Of a stretch of 64,000 nucleotides of DNA, positions 43,689-53,120 are shown piece by piece. The position numbers and the translations under genes were made by a program. The number at the start of each line of letters is the position of its first letter. Positions within the stretch are counted from its first letter, which is position 1. Under the pieces are notes generated by a model. It was given only the letters and a program-made list of their open reading frames with translations, did not search any database and was not told the DNA's origin. The stretch is taken from NCBI GenBank assembly GCA_964343075.1, contig CAYFGT010000002.1, forward strand, positions 1 to 64,000, written 5' to 3'. The stretch comes from UBA2588 sp964343075 (GTDB taxonomy: Bacteria > Chloroflexota > Dehalococcoidia > Lucifugimonadales > UBA3495).

Positions 43689-44105
43689 ATGGAACAGAAA
43701 AAATATCAACCGTATCTCAAATTTGCTGCTTTTTGTAAAGTTGCGGATGAAGATAAAAATGGAGATTTGAATTTGGAAGGTGTAATCGATCTGATTGAGA
43801 TTGATGAGCCTGATGCAACTATATCAGATGGAAGTTTACTTACAACTTTAAGCGTCAACTTAGCTTTTTGCATTGCAGATGCTGAGCCTGGGCAACATCA
43901 TTTGATGATTGGAATTAAAGCACCAGGTTTGCCTTTAGAACCACCAGTTCCACAAAAAATAGTGTGGGAAAATGATATAATTTTTCAACGTTGGATAAAG
44001 GTAATGCAAATACCTATTCAAAGAGTAGGTTTGCATGTAGCAGCAATCTTGTTCGACGGGATGCCCATAGGAGAAGCAAGCTTTTTAGTTCGTTACAAGC
44101 AATAA
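43689..44105 (+). CDS. Hypothetical beta-sandwich protein, DUF6941-like
   Basis: 138 residues, no signal peptide. The shape KFAAFCKVADEDKNGDLNLEGVIDLIE ... GQHHLMIGIKAPG ... GLHVAAILFDGMPIGEASFLV resembles DUF6941-type proteins (a CD-A start, a lipid-independent beta core, and a VDGxxIG end). The assignment is by pattern only. The run with neighbours suggests shared use, but no function is proposed. Confidence 0.55.
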   Translation: MEQKKYQPYLKFAAFCKVADEDKNGDLNLEGVIDLIEIDEPDATISDGSLLTTLSVNLAFCIADAEPGQHHLMIGIKAPGLPLEPPVPQKIVWENDIIFQRWIKVMQIPIQRVGLHVAAILFDGMPIGEASFLVRYKQ

Positions 44106-44121
44106 TTAATAGGAATATAAG

Positions 44122-44418
44122 ATGATTAAGACAGGTCAAAGATATGTAGGCCCTAGCGGGGTAGAAATGGTAGTCACAAAAGGTGGAGAAGGAGAACTGA
44201 GTGATGGATCAGTGGTACTTCAAGTTAAAGGTTCGGGAGAAGAATTTGGGAGTATTGAGTCTGATGCAGATGCTATTGATATGCCATTAGGTAAGCGCTT
44301 CACTTCAGCCGATGGTTCAATCTCAGTATTGATTACTAAGGCAGGGAAATGCAATTTGTTGATTAATGGTGAACCTATGGAATTACAAGAGCCTAAAAAA
44401 TTACCGTCTTCTGACTAA
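44122..44418 (+). CDS. Duplicated desulforedoxin-like protein without Cys ligands
   Basis: 98 residues. Two similar halves: GQRYVGPSGVEMVVTKGGEGEL...VLQ and GKRFTSADGSISVLITKAG...PMELQEP. The second ends like desulforedoxin-type small domains (NGEPMELQEPKKLPSSD). In those domains the pattern is YxCxxCGxxxxVxxGGxGxLxCCGxPM; here the four Cys are replaced by Gly, Ser and Asp, so iron binding is unlikely. It may be a metal-free descendant. Only one Cys remains (AGKCNL). Confidence 0.6.
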   Translation: MIKTGQRYVGPSGVEMVVTKGGEGELSDGSVVLQVKGSGEEFGSIESDADAIDMPLGKRFTSADGSISVLITKAGKCNLLINGEPMELQEPKKLPSSD

Positions 44419-44426
44419 TAATCAGA

Positions 44427-45281
44427 TTATGCACTGTGCGAAAGCACTTGTTCACAGGTCATAAACTTGACCCTGTCAAAAGATTGTATGTGTTGAATGA
44501 GGCGTTCAAGCATCAATAATCTTCCTGGTCTTCCAATATGCTGCGGATGCATAGTTAGGTTATAGCAGCCTCCATATTTATATATACCTTCAAATTCGTC
44601 TTTCCATGCGGAATATACTTCCTGCGCGGTCTTAAGAGGTCCCATGCGGTTCGCGGATGGAGCATATACAAAGTGAGGTGCATCATCTAGCACCCAATGT
44701 ATCGGAATTTCTATTATGTCGCCATTTCCATTATTGCTATTAAGTTTATATGGTTTATCATCTCCCATTAAACTACTATCATATATAAATTCATGTTCTA
44801 TCAATAGATCAATTGAGTGTTGACTTAACTCCCAACTCGGTGACCGGTAACCAACGGGTCTCTTCCCTGTTATCGACTGAAGGCTGTCTATTCCTTTGTG
44901 TATGATTTGATGTTCTTCGTCTAATGATAAGGTTGCAGGAGGTTCGTGCATAAAACCGTGATGTCCAATTTCATGACCATGATCAATGATACTTTTGACT
45001 AGGTCTTGATTTGTTTCTGCAATGAATCCAGGCACAAAAAAAGTAGATTGAATCTGGTAATGTTTTAATATGTCTAATATGCGTGGAGTGGCTACTTTGG
45101 GGCCATAATCAGCCATAGACATTAAGCTTGGCAGGTTAATATGGTCAGGGTTTCTATTAATCCATGACGAAATCCCGTCTACATCAAAAGTGAGTAACAC
45201 AGCACATTGGATACCGTCTCGCCAGTTTTGTGAAGGTTCTGGTTGTACAAATCCTGTCATGGTGCTCCTAATAATTTGCAT
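44427..45281 (-). CDS. Polysaccharide deacetylase family protein
   Basis: 284 residues, NodB-type barrel. Motif 1 is TFDVDG, motif 2 HGHEIGHHGFMHE with the two metal His, motif 3 RSPSWELS. The length and the YDSSLMGDDKPY block fit the PuuE/allantoinase-like or cytosolic branch rather than cell-wall enzymes; no signal peptide is seen. The substrate is unknown (N-acetyl or cyclic amide). It converges on the small gene at 44122. Confidence 0.88.
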   Translation of the reverse strand: MQIIRSTMTGFVQPEPSQNWRDGIQCAVLLTFDVDGISSWINRNPDHINLPSLMSMADYGPKVATPRILDILKHYQIQSTFFVPGFIAETNQDLVKSIIDHGHEIGHHGFMHEPPATLSLDEEHQIIHKGIDSLQSITGKRPVGYRSPSWELSQHSIDLLIEHEFIYDSSLMGDDKPYKLNSNNGNGDIIEIPIHWVLDDAPHFVYAPSANRMGPLKTAQEVYSAWKDEFEGIYKYGGCYNLTMHPQHIGRPGRLLMLERLIQHIQSFDRVKFMTCEQVLSHSA

Positions 45282-45384
45282 TGAAGCTTATTTATATATT
45301 CTTTAAACTAACACTTAATGGTTAGGCTGTTAATGTTTAATTATAATCTATTATTTTCATGATAATAATCCGATAGGAGTTAGT

Positions 45385-46452
45385 ATGAGTTATTTGTTTT
45401 CTCCGATAACAATCCGTGGTGAGACCATGCAGAATCGAGTTTTTGTATCTCCGATGTGTCAGTACTCTTGTGAAGGTCGAGACGGTGTACTTACAGATTG
45501 GCATAAAGTGCACTTGGGAACGAGAGCCGTGGGAGGATCAGGGCTTGTTATGGTAGAGGCTAGTGCTGTGGAACCACGTGGGCGGATTACTCCATGGGAC
45601 ACTGGGTTATGGAATAAAGATCAATCGGATCTGCTGAAGTCTAGTGTGAAATTCATAACAGAAAACGGATCAATTCCATCGATACAATTAGCTCATGCAG
45701 GACGGAAAGCCTCGCATGATAAACCATGGGAAGGCGGGCAATACATAAGCGATAAGCAAGGGGGCTGGGATATAGTGGCTCCCAGTGCTATACCTTTTGA
45801 TGATAATTGTGGAATCCCTTTTAGCCTTGGAATAGATGAAATAGAACTCATAGTTAACAATTTTGTAGACTCTGCGATACTTGCAGTACAGGCAGGGATC
45901 AAGGTGATTGAACTTCATTTTGCCCATGGTTATTTAGTTAATGAATTTATGTCAAACACATCAAATACTAGAGAAGATGATTATGGAGGATCCTTTGATA
46001 ATAGGACCCGGTTACCTTTAGAAATCATAAATAAAATAAGGAAAGTGATTCCGGAAGAAATGCCATTGTTTGTTCGGATATCATGTACAGAACACGTTCC
46101 AAATGGCTGGGATATCGACGATTCAATTCAGTTTGCATTTTTAGCTAAAGAGCAAGGTGTTGATCTGATAGATTGTTCTTCTGGAGGTAATAGCCCCAAT
46201 CAAGAAATGGAAGTTTTCCCTGGATATCAAGTTCAATACGCAGAGGCGATCAAAGCTAATGTAGATATTCTTACAGGTGCAGTTGGTTTGATAACACAGC
46301 CAGAGCAAGCGGAAGAAATCATCGCCAATAGGCGAGCGGATGTTGTTTTGTTAGGTCGAGAATTATTGCGTAATCCATATTGGCCTATTCATGCTCAAAA
46401 ACAACTGGATGGTACTTCTTCTATCGCAGATCAATATCTTAGAGCAATATAA
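45385..46452 (+). CDS. NADH:flavin oxidoreductase, Old Yellow Enzyme (YqjM/NamA-like)
   Basis: 355 residues. FMN enzyme that reduces activated C=C bonds. Motifs: VFVSPMCQYS (residues about 19-28), IQLAHAGRKAS, IELHFAHGYLVNEFMS, SNTREDDYGGS, and a C-terminal ...VLLGRELLRNPYW. The Cys in PMCQYS tunes the flavin in this subclass. TAGGAG precedes the ATG. It converges with serS, one base apart. Confidence 0.93.
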   Translation: MSYLFSPITIRGETMQNRVFVSPMCQYSCEGRDGVLTDWHKVHLGTRAVGGSGLVMVEASAVEPRGRITPWDTGLWNKDQSDLLKSSVKFITENGSIPSIQLAHAGRKASHDKPWEGGQYISDKQGGWDIVAPSAIPFDDNCGIPFSLGIDEIELIVNNFVDSAILAVQAGIKVIELHFAHGYLVNEFMSNTSNTREDDYGGSFDNRTRLPLEIINKIRKVIPEEMPLFVRISCTEHVPNGWDIDDSIQFAFLAKEQGVDLIDCSSGGNSPNQEMEVFPGYQVQYAEAIKANVDILTGAVGLITQPEQAEEIIANRRADVVLLGRELLRNPYWPIHAQKQLDGTSSIADQYLRAI

Positions 46453-46453
46453 G

Positions 46454-47725
46454 TTAGGATATCGAGTCAAATCCAGTATATGGTCTTAATACCTCGGGGA
46501 TGATTATGGATCCGTCCTCTTGTTGGTAATTTTCTAATATAGCTATCAATATTCTAGGTATGGCTAGACCTGATCCATTTAGTGTATGAACGAATTGAGG
46601 TCTGCTCTTAGCGTCAGGCCTGAAACGAAGCCCTGTTCTCCTTGCTTGGAAATCGGTACAGTTGGAACAGGTACTTACTTCTAACCATTCGTTACAGCCA
46701 GCCGCCCAAACTTCTATGTCAAATGATTTAGCTGATACGAAGGAGATATCCCCTGTGCATAATTGTACGATCCTATAGGTAAGCCCGAGTTCTTTGCAGA
46801 TGTCTTCAGCATCATTTAGTAACATTTCTAGTTCTGTGTTGGAAGTGTCAGGGTCTACTATTTTGTACATCTCAACTTTGTGGAACTGATGGACTCTTTT
46901 GATTCCTCGGGTATCTCTCCCTGCTGCAGCTTGTTCTCTCCGGAAGCATGGTGTGTGAGCTACATAGTATTTGGGTAGTTCTGAGGATTCAAGTATTTCG
47001 TCTTTGTGAAGCCCTGTGATGGGAACTTCTGCAGTAGGGATTAGCCATAAATCGTCTTCAGTATCATGGTATAAATTATCTCCGAATTTAGGAAGATTTC
47101 CTGAACCATAAATTATGTCTTGTCTCACCATATAAGGTACACTGACTTCGGTGTAGCCATGTTTTTCTGTATGATAATCCAGCATCCATGCTATGAGTGC
47201 TCTTTCTAATTTTGACCCAAGTCCTTTCAATGCATAGAATCTGCTTCCAGATAGTTTTGCTCCTCGCGGAAGATCAATTAGATCCAGTTTTTCGCCGATA
47301 TCCCAGTGTGGTTGTATTTCGAAATCGTATTTTGGAATTTCTCCTTGTTGCCTAACGACTGGATTATCATTTTCGTCTTGTCCTATAGGGACTTCAGGAT
47401 CCGGTACATTTGGTATACGGCTTAAAAGGTCATTTATAGTTGTTTCTAGGGTTTTTATTTCCTCATCTAAGGAAGATATTTTTTCTCCTACAGATTTCAT
47501 TAATGCCATTTCGGATTCGTCAACAGATTGTCCTTGAGATCGTCTTTCTCCAATACTCTTACTAACTTCATTTCGGTGTTGTTTTAATTCGTCATTCTCA
47601 ATGATATTTTTTCTACGTGCCTCATCATGAGATAGAATTTCCTGCAAATCAGAAGATTCCCCTCGTCTTTCCAAGGCGTCTTTGATTAATTGTGGGTTAT
47701 TTCGGATTAGATCTATAGAAATCAT
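46454..47725 (-). CDS. serS: Serine--tRNA ligase
   Basis: 423 residues, normal length. An N-terminal coiled-coil arm (about 30-110, Glu/Lys-rich) binds tRNA-Ser. Class II core motifs: ...RIPNVPDPEVPIG, PYMVRQDIIYGSGNLP, the FRREQAAAGRDTRG motif 2, and HTLNGSGLAIPRILIAILENYQ motif 3. It lies 12 bases after lysS on the same strand, so two synthetase genes share a transcript. Confidence 0.97.
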   Translation of the reverse strand: MISIDLIRNNPQLIKDALERRGESSDLQEILSHDEARRKNIIENDELKQHRNEVSKSIGERRSQGQSVDESEMALMKSVGEKISSLDEEIKTLETTINDLLSRIPNVPDPEVPIGQDENDNPVVRQQGEIPKYDFEIQPHWDIGEKLDLIDLPRGAKLSGSRFYALKGLGSKLERALIAWMLDYHTEKHGYTEVSVPYMVRQDIIYGSGNLPKFGDNLYHDTEDDLWLIPTAEVPITGLHKDEILESSELPKYYVAHTPCFRREQAAAGRDTRGIKRVHQFHKVEMYKIVDPDTSNTELEMLLNDAEDICKELGLTYRIVQLCTGDISFVSAKSFDIEVWAAGCNEWLEVSTCSNCTDFQARRTGLRFRPDAKSRPQFVHTLNGSGLAIPRILIAILENYQQEDGSIIIPEVLRPYTGFDSIS

Positions 47726-47737
47726 AATTATGTACCA

Positions 47738-49228
47738 TTATTTTAGTGTTCTCATGTGAGGGAAAATGATCGCATCTCGTATACTTACTTCTTGAGTGAT
47801 TAACATTACCAATCTGTCAATGCCCATGCCAAGCCCTCCTGTTGGAGGCATTCCTAACTCTATTGCAGTTAGGAAGTCTTCATCCAATCTGTCTAGTTCA
47901 TCGTCTCCATACATGTCTCGAATTTCTTCTTGCCCTTCAAGCCTTGTACGCTGGATGATTGGGTCATTCAGTTCTGAATAAGAGTTAGCGATTTCCATAC
48001 CTGCGATGTAACCTTCAAATCGTTCAACATACCCGGGTTTAGTTGGATGCGATTTTGCTAACGGGGACATGACTTCTGGGTAGTCTATTAAGAAAGTTGG
48101 TTGGATTAAATGAGGTTCTATAAATTCCCCCAACATCTTGTCAATTAGTCTACCTCTGTTTTCCAGTTCTGTTACTTCTAGCCCTAATGATCTAGCTTTC
48201 CGGGTAAGGCTAGCATCGTCAGGATAATCATCAATATCTATTCCTGCTTTATCAATCAATTCTTCTCTGAGTGATAACCTAGGCCACGGAGGACTAAGGT
48301 CTATTTGATATTCGCCCCATGTAATATGTGGTGTCCCATTTATTTTGACTGCTAGTGTGTGCACGAGAGATTCAACCATCTCCATCACATCATTGTAGTC
48401 TGCATAGGATTCATAACTTTCTAGGAGAGTGAATTCAGGGTTGTGGTTCTGGTCAACTCCCTCGTTTCGAAAAACTCTGCCTATCTCATAGACTTTGTCA
48501 AACCCACCAATTACTAAACGTTTCAAATATAATTCAGTAGCGATGCGAAGGTATAGGTTTTCGTCTAATGCATTGTGGAATGTCACAAATGGTTTGGCGT
48601 GAGCCCCCGCAGGTATTGGGACTAAAACAGGCGTTTCTACTTCAACAAAGCCTCGTCCATTCATAAATTCTCTGAGTGCTGTCAGTAACTTACTACGACT
48701 AGTAAAAGTTTTTATTACATCATCATTAGCTATCAAATCTAAATATCTTTGACGGTATCGTGTTTCTGTGTCTTTGAGTCCATGGAATTTTTCAGGCAAA
48801 GGCCTGATACCTTTGCACAAGACTGTGAATTCGTCTCCGTGTAATGTAATCTGCCCTGTCCTAGTCCTCATAACATGACCTTTAGAGCCAATGAAATCTC
48901 CGATATCTAAATTGTTAAGAAGTTCAAATTCGTCACCTAATACATTTGCCCTAAATAATATTTGTATAGTTTGGCTATAGTCTTTGATATCAATAAATTT
49001 GGCTTTCCCCATTCCCCTAATTGCTATGATTCTGCCTGCTAGAGATGTATCACTGGGGCCAATAGGAGTTTCATCAGATTTGGATTCCAAATTTTCGAAC
49101 TCTTGAATTGCGGTTGCTATATCAGATGTACGCTTGTATCGAGCAGGGTAGGGATCTATCCCGAGTTCCGTTAATTTATTTAATTTAACCAGTCTTGAAT
49201 TTATTAAGCTGTTGTCATGATATTGCAT
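47738..49228 (-). CDS. lysS: Lysine--tRNA ligase (class II)
   Basis: 496 residues. An OB-fold anticodon domain (about 55-150, AGRIIAIRGMGKAKFIDIKD) precedes the class II core: ETRYRQRYLDLI, VEVETPVLVPIPAGAHAKPF, the motif 2 VFRNEGVDQNHNPEFT, and motif 3 GLGMGIDRLVMLI. Normal length. The short divergent region with the Fur-family gene (49229-49299) holds both promoters. Confidence 0.97.
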   Translation of the reverse strand: MQYHDNSLINSRLVKLNKLTELGIDPYPARYKRTSDIATAIQEFENLESKSDETPIGPSDTSLAGRIIAIRGMGKAKFIDIKDYSQTIQILFRANVLGDEFELLNNLDIGDFIGSKGHVMRTRTGQITLHGDEFTVLCKGIRPLPEKFHGLKDTETRYRQRYLDLIANDDVIKTFTSRSKLLTALREFMNGRGFVEVETPVLVPIPAGAHAKPFVTFHNALDENLYLRIATELYLKRLVIGGFDKVYEIGRVFRNEGVDQNHNPEFTLLESYESYADYNDVMEMVESLVHTLAVKINGTPHITWGEYQIDLSPPWPRLSLREELIDKAGIDIDDYPDDASLTRKARSLGLEVTELENRGRLIDKMLGEFIEPHLIQPTFLIDYPEVMSPLAKSHPTKPGYVERFEGYIAGMEIANSYSELNDPIIQRTRLEGQEEIRDMYGDDELDRLDEDFLTAIELGMPPTGGLGMGIDRLVMLITQEVSIRDAIIFPHMRTLK

Positions 49229-49299
49229 GGCGATTAAAAATAAAGAAGTGCTCCTGTTATAATAATCCTATTCTATTGTGATTAAGGTTGTATTGATAT

Positions 49300-49737
49300 A
49301 TGTTATCAAACGATTTACGTCTACTTATGAAAGCTCGAGGCATTAAGATAACTCCGCAAAGACTTGCTATAGCTGAAGTTCTAGTAAATTCTACTGATCA
49401 TCCATCGGTACAACAAATTCATGAAAGAGTTAAAGATCATTTTCCGTCCCTAACATTAAACACAATATATTCTACCATCAATGTTCTGGTTAAACGTGGA
49501 TTGATTCAAGAATTACCTTTTGAACATTTTGTGAGATACGAGTCTAATTTACACCCTCATCTTAATTTGGTTTGTACAACGTGCGGAGAGATTAGGGATT
49601 CAGATATGGGAGAATCGCTTGTCCAAAACTTGTTATCAGATGTTGAAGCAATCGAAAGTTTTAATATTGGGTGGCAGAGGATGGATTTCTACGGGCAATG
49701 TACCAAATGCGTGGAGCAGGAGGGTAAATTGTATTGA
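49300..49737 (+). CDS. Fur-family metal/peroxide regulator
   Basis: 145 residues. Winged helix ITPQRLAIAEVLVNS ... HPSVQQIHERVKDHFPSLTLNTIYSTINVLVKRGLI. The dimer part has HPHLNLVCTTCGEIRD and a second CxxC (CTKC) near the end, the structural zinc site seen in Fur and PerR. The regulatory metal could be iron, manganese or zinc; PerR-like is likely from the two CxxC pairs. It overlaps the next gene by four bases. A partial TTATAAT half-site lies just upstream (about 49258). Confidence 0.9.
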   Translation: MLSNDLRLLMKARGIKITPQRLAIAEVLVNSTDHPSVQQIHERVKDHFPSLTLNTIYSTINVLVKRGLIQELPFEHFVRYESNLHPHLNLVCTTCGEIRDSDMGESLVQNLLSDVEAIESFNIGWQRMDFYGQCTKCVEQEGKLY

Positions 49738-50111
49738 ATACTAAACTGAGCAAAAAAATAACTGACGTGGTGGGAATAGTGCTGTGGACCAATAATTTGG
49801 ACAAAATGACAGCGTTCTATAAAGATACATTAGAATTACCTGTTCACTCTCTAAAAGCAGATTTTGTTTCTTTTGAGTTCGGGAATTTCAGGCTTAACAT
49901 AGGGACCCATAGCGAGATTAAAGGGGCATCTAAAGATCCACTAAGAACTATGCTTCACTTGTCGGTCGAAGATATAGATCATTGGTATAGGAAATTAAAA
50001 GAGTGTCAGGTCTCCTTTATTAGGCCCCCTGAGTTAGAAAAATGGGGTAGGGTCGCTACCTTTCCGGATCCTGATGGTAATACTCTACAGTTATTAGAAT
50101 TCCATTCTTAG
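49734..50111 (+). CDS. VOC-family (glyoxalase/dioxygenase fold) protein
   Basis: 125 residues. VOC fold: VVGIVLWTNNLDKMTAFYKDTLELP, LRTMLHLSVEDIDHWYRKL, and FPDPDGNTLQLLEF. His, Glu and Asp residues fit a possible metal site, but the reaction is not predictable. Its TTG start overlaps the Fur-family stop (TTGA), so the two are translationally coupled, which hints at a role in the metal or peroxide response. Confidence 0.85.
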   Translation: MNTKLSKKITDVVGIVLWTNNLDKMTAFYKDTLELPVHSLKADFVSFEFGNFRLNIGTHSEIKGASKDPLRTMLHLSVEDIDHWYRKLKECQVSFIRPPELEKWGRVATFPDPDGNTLQLLEFHS

Positions 50112-50118
50112 TCAGTAT

Positions 50119-51171
50119 CTAAACGATTAACATAGCATCGCCGTAACTATAGAAGCGGTAGTTGTGAGCTTTAGCTTCTTCATAGGCGTTTAAAATAATA
50201 GATTTTGTGGCGAAAGAAGATATCATCATCAATAAAGTTGACTTAGGAAGGTGGAAGTTTGTGATCATACCTCTTACTACTTTGAATTCATATCCAGGTA
50301 GTATAAATAGATCGTCGTCACCCGTGAAAGGTGTCAATGCAATTGGTTTTTGAGATGATTTATTAGCAAGAAATTCTAGAACTCGGACGCTAGTAGTGCC
50401 AACGCAAATGATTCTACGGTTTTCCGATAACGCTTTGTTGATTTTAGATATGTTTAAATGATCTGCGCTTATAAATTCTGTATGGATTTCATGTTCTCTG
50501 GCATCTTCTTCTACAACAGGCTTGAAAGTATCAAGGCCTATGTGGAGGGTTGTAAAAGCTGAATCGATACCTCGATGCTTGAGTTTTGTTAGTAAGTTGT
50601 CAGTAAAATGGAGCCCTGCTGTTGGGGCGGCTACACTACCTAAATCTGACGAATATATGGTTTGGTAACGATCTGTCGGATGAGAGTTATTCTTTATATA
50701 TGGAGGTAAGGGTAATTCCCCGATTTCCATTGCGACTGTTTCGTCTTCTAAAGAAATAATTTTACTTCCATCGTTATTTGTACTTATTATTGTTGCTGTA
50801 GTTGTTACGATGTCATTCGTCAAATGTATCATGTCGTTTTCTCTTAAACGTTTGCCAGGTCTGCTCAAACAATGCCAATATCCATTTTGCAGTTTTTTGA
50901 TCAGTAGTATTTCAACGTTGGCTCTCGCTCCATGTTTGACCCCTTTTAGCCTAGCGGGAATGACTTTCGAATTGTTAAGGACTAGTAAATCATTGGGATT
51001 TAACAGCTCTGGCAATTGAGAAAAGATGGCGTGTTCAATGTCTCCGGTTTCTTTGTTCACTAACATTAATTTCGACGAATCCCTAGGTTCTACCGGTTCT
51101 TGAGCTATATATTGTTCTGGTAGGACGTAGTTGAAGTCTTCAGTCAGGATCGGTTTGTGGTAAATACTCAC
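50119..51171 (-). CDS. queA: tRNA preQ1(34) S-adenosylmethionine ribosyltransferase-isomerase
   Basis: 350 residues. QueA adds the epoxycyclopentane of queuosine to tRNA. Signatures: FNYVLPEQYIAQEPVEPRDSSKLM, VLNNSKVIPARLKG, AAPTAGLHFT, ITNFHLPKSTLLMM, and ...YRFYSYGDAMLI at the end. Start GTG overlaps the folD stop (GTGA). It converges with the VOC gene. Confidence 0.96.
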   Translation of the reverse strand: MSIYHKPILTEDFNYVLPEQYIAQEPVEPRDSSKLMLVNKETGDIEHAIFSQLPELLNPNDLLVLNNSKVIPARLKGVKHGARANVEILLIKKLQNGYWHCLSRPGKRLRENDMIHLTNDIVTTTATIISTNNDGSKIISLEDETVAMEIGELPLPPYIKNNSHPTDRYQTIYSSDLGSVAAPTAGLHFTDNLLTKLKHRGIDSAFTTLHIGLDTFKPVVEEDAREHEIHTEFISADHLNISKINKALSENRRIICVGTTSVRVLEFLANKSSQKPIALTPFTGDDDLFILPGYEFKVVRGMITNFHLPKSTLLMMISSFATKSIILNAYEEAKAHNYRFYSYGDAMLIV

Positions 51172-52064
51172 GCTATGTTTCCAGATAATTGATTACTTTT
51201 CATCCAGGACTTTAAAGTGTTGTTCAATAGCATTGTGATAGTCATAGGCCCTACTCCTCCGGGTACTGGAGTGATGGCCCTGACTTTATCAAATACTGCA
51301 TCATAATCCACATCTCCAACCAGTCTAGTTCCACTTTTTTTGGTTGGATCGTTGATGCGATTGATACCTACATCAATGATCGTAGCATTTTCTTTGACCA
51401 TATTTTGGGTTATGAAATGCGCCTGTCCAACAGCTGCTACTAATATATCAGCGGAAGATGTCAAATCATTGAGGTTCGTGGTTCTCGAGTGACAAATCGT
51501 GACAGTTGCATCTCCTCCTGATCCTCTTTGTGAGAGTAAATTGGCGATTGGTTTGCCAACAATATTACTCCTGCCACAAACTACAACATGTTTTCCTGAT
51601 ATTTCAATACTGTGACGTAGAAGGATTTGTTGGATTCCAAGAGGTGTGCAAGGTACGAATAATGGAGTGCCTTGTACTAGGTTTCCTAAGTTAAAAGGGT
51701 GAATACCATCTACATCTTTAGATGGATGAATTTGATTAACAACTTGTATTTCATCAATATGGATCGGCAATGGTAGTTGTACTAATATTCCATCCACCTG
51801 AGGGTCATTATTTAAGTGATTGATTTTTTGAATCAGTTCCTGTTGAGTGATGTTGGATGACAGCCGAAAAGTTTCGGTTAGGATACCTGCATCGTTGCAC
51901 GCTTTTTCTTTATTCCTGACATAGACTGAAGAAGCAGGATCTTCTCCAACTAAAACGACCGACAGTTTGGGAGGACGGTGATCCCCAATCAGTCTCGCCA
52001 ATTCGCTTTTTAACTCTGATCGGATGTCTTGTGAAAGTTTGTTTCCGTTTAATATAATCGTCAT
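51168..52064 (-). CDS. folD: Methylenetetrahydrofolate dehydrogenase/cyclohydrolase
   Basis: About 298 residues. FolD interconverts 5,10-methylene- and 10-formyl-tetrahydrofolate. Motifs: VGEDPASSVYVRNKEKACNDAGI (with the catalytic Tyr/Lys), VDGILVQLPLPIHI, PSKDVDGIHPFNLGNL, GRSNIVGKPIANLL, and PVPGGVGPMTITML. The frame extends to 52091, but MTIILNG at 52064 is the likely start. The overlap with queA suggests coupling. Confidence 0.95.
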   Translation of the reverse strand: MTIILNGNKLSQDIRSELKSELARLIGDHRPPKLSVVLVGEDPASSVYVRNKEKACNDAGILTETFRLSSNITQQELIQKINHLNNDPQVDGILVQLPLPIHIDEIQVVNQIHPSKDVDGIHPFNLGNLVQGTPLFVPCTPLGIQQILLRHSIEISGKHVVVCGRSNIVGKPIANLLSQRGSGGDATVTICHSRTTNLNDLTSSADILVAAVGQAHFITQNMVKENATIIDVGINRINDPTKKSGTRLVGDVDYDAVFDKVRAITPVPGGVGPMTITMLLNNTLKSWMKSNQLSGNIA

Positions 52065-52093
52065 ACAGTACCTTTGAATGTATTTTAACAACT

Positions 52094-52108
52094 TGATAAT
52101 AATTGTAA
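52094..52108. promoter_or_regulatory. Possible Fur/PerR-type operator before the BtuF-like gene
   Basis: TGATAATAATTGTAA matches 13 of 15 positions of the PerR-type consensus (TTATAAT-N-ATTATAA). It lies in the short folD/BtuF-like divergent region. AT-rich background makes chance matches common, so confidence is low. Confidence 0.3.
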
Positions 52109-52132
52109 ATTTGTGTTTTACATGTGAGGATT

Positions 52133-53062
52133 ATGAAAATTTGTTCGTTACTTCCGAGTGCAACGGAAATAATCTGCGCTCTGGGTTTGGAGGATCAGTT
52201 GGTTGGAATATCTCATGTTTGTGATTTTCCTTCGTCCGTTACTGAAGGAAACGCGGTAGTGGTAACTCAGAGATCTTCGGACCTGGAAGGATTATCTAGC
52301 ATAGCGATCGATGAAATTATTAAATCAAATAGAAACAATAAAATTGCCACTCAGATTGTCGATGCTGAATTACTCCGACATATAGAGCCGGACATTATTA
52401 TTACTCAAGAATTGTGTTATGTATGTGCAGTTGAATATGGGGCTGTTTGTGATGTAACTTCAGGTATTTTGTCATATGAACCTAACATGATTTCTTTAAA
52501 ACCTGCTGGGCTTCAAGATATATTGGACAATATTTTGTTGATTGCTTCAGCGTGTCACGTAGAATCAGCAGGGAATAAATTGGTAGAGTCCATAAAGACT
52601 AGAATGAAATTAGTTACGGACTCTTTGACTCGTGCCAAGGTTCCAAATTTTCCAAATACATTTTGTATTGATTGGTTGGAGCCACTTAGAAATACAGGTC
52701 AATGGATACCAGAATTAATAGAAATTGCGGGAGGAAACGAAGGACTGGCAGAAAAGAACGGGAAAAGTAGAGAAGTCCAGTGGGAAGAAGTGCTGAATTA
52801 TAACCCTGACTTTATATTTTCTATGCCATGTGCTTTCCCGATGAGTGAAGTGAAAAATTCTACTAAATCTGCTTTTGCTAAGATCAGTCAATTTGACACA
52901 TTGCAAGCGTATCAAAATGAAAGAATTTATCTTTTTGATGGACAAGTTCCAAGTAGGCACGGTCCTAGATTTATAGATGTGTTAGAAAATTTCGCTGAAA
53001 TCTTGCATCCCCAATTATTTGCAGGATTACCTATGGTGAATCTGTACACTAAATTTGAGTGA
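52133..53062 (+). CDS. BtuF-like periplasmic-binding-fold protein (cobalamin-binding type)
   Basis: 309 residues. COG0614-type fold: ICSLLPSATEIICALGLEDQLVGISHVCDFPSSV, then the helical backbone LRHIEPDIIITQELC, and C-terminal GPRFIDVLENFAEIL. The family binds vitamin B12 or iron chelates. No signal peptide is seen, as in a known cytoplasmic-looking subgroup of cobalamin-binding proteins, so it may not work with an ABC transporter. Start ATG 52133 has GAGG upstream; a GTG at 52124 is alternative. No permease or ATPase is adjacent. Confidence 0.8.
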   Translation: MKICSLLPSATEIICALGLEDQLVGISHVCDFPSSVTEGNAVVVTQRSSDLEGLSSIAIDEIIKSNRNNKIATQIVDAELLRHIEPDIIITQELCYVCAVEYGAVCDVTSGILSYEPNMISLKPAGLQDILDNILLIASACHVESAGNKLVESIKTRMKLVTDSLTRAKVPNFPNTFCIDWLEPLRNTGQWIPELIEIAGGNEGLAEKNGKSREVQWEEVLNYNPDFIFSMPCAFPMSEVKNSTKSAFAKISQFDTLQAYQNERIYLFDGQVPSRHGPRFIDVLENFAEILHPQLFAGLPMVNLYTKFE

Positions 53063-53120
53063 CCTACATTTGGGACTTTTTTTGTGGCATAACCAAGGAG
53101 TGTAATGAAATAATACCATT

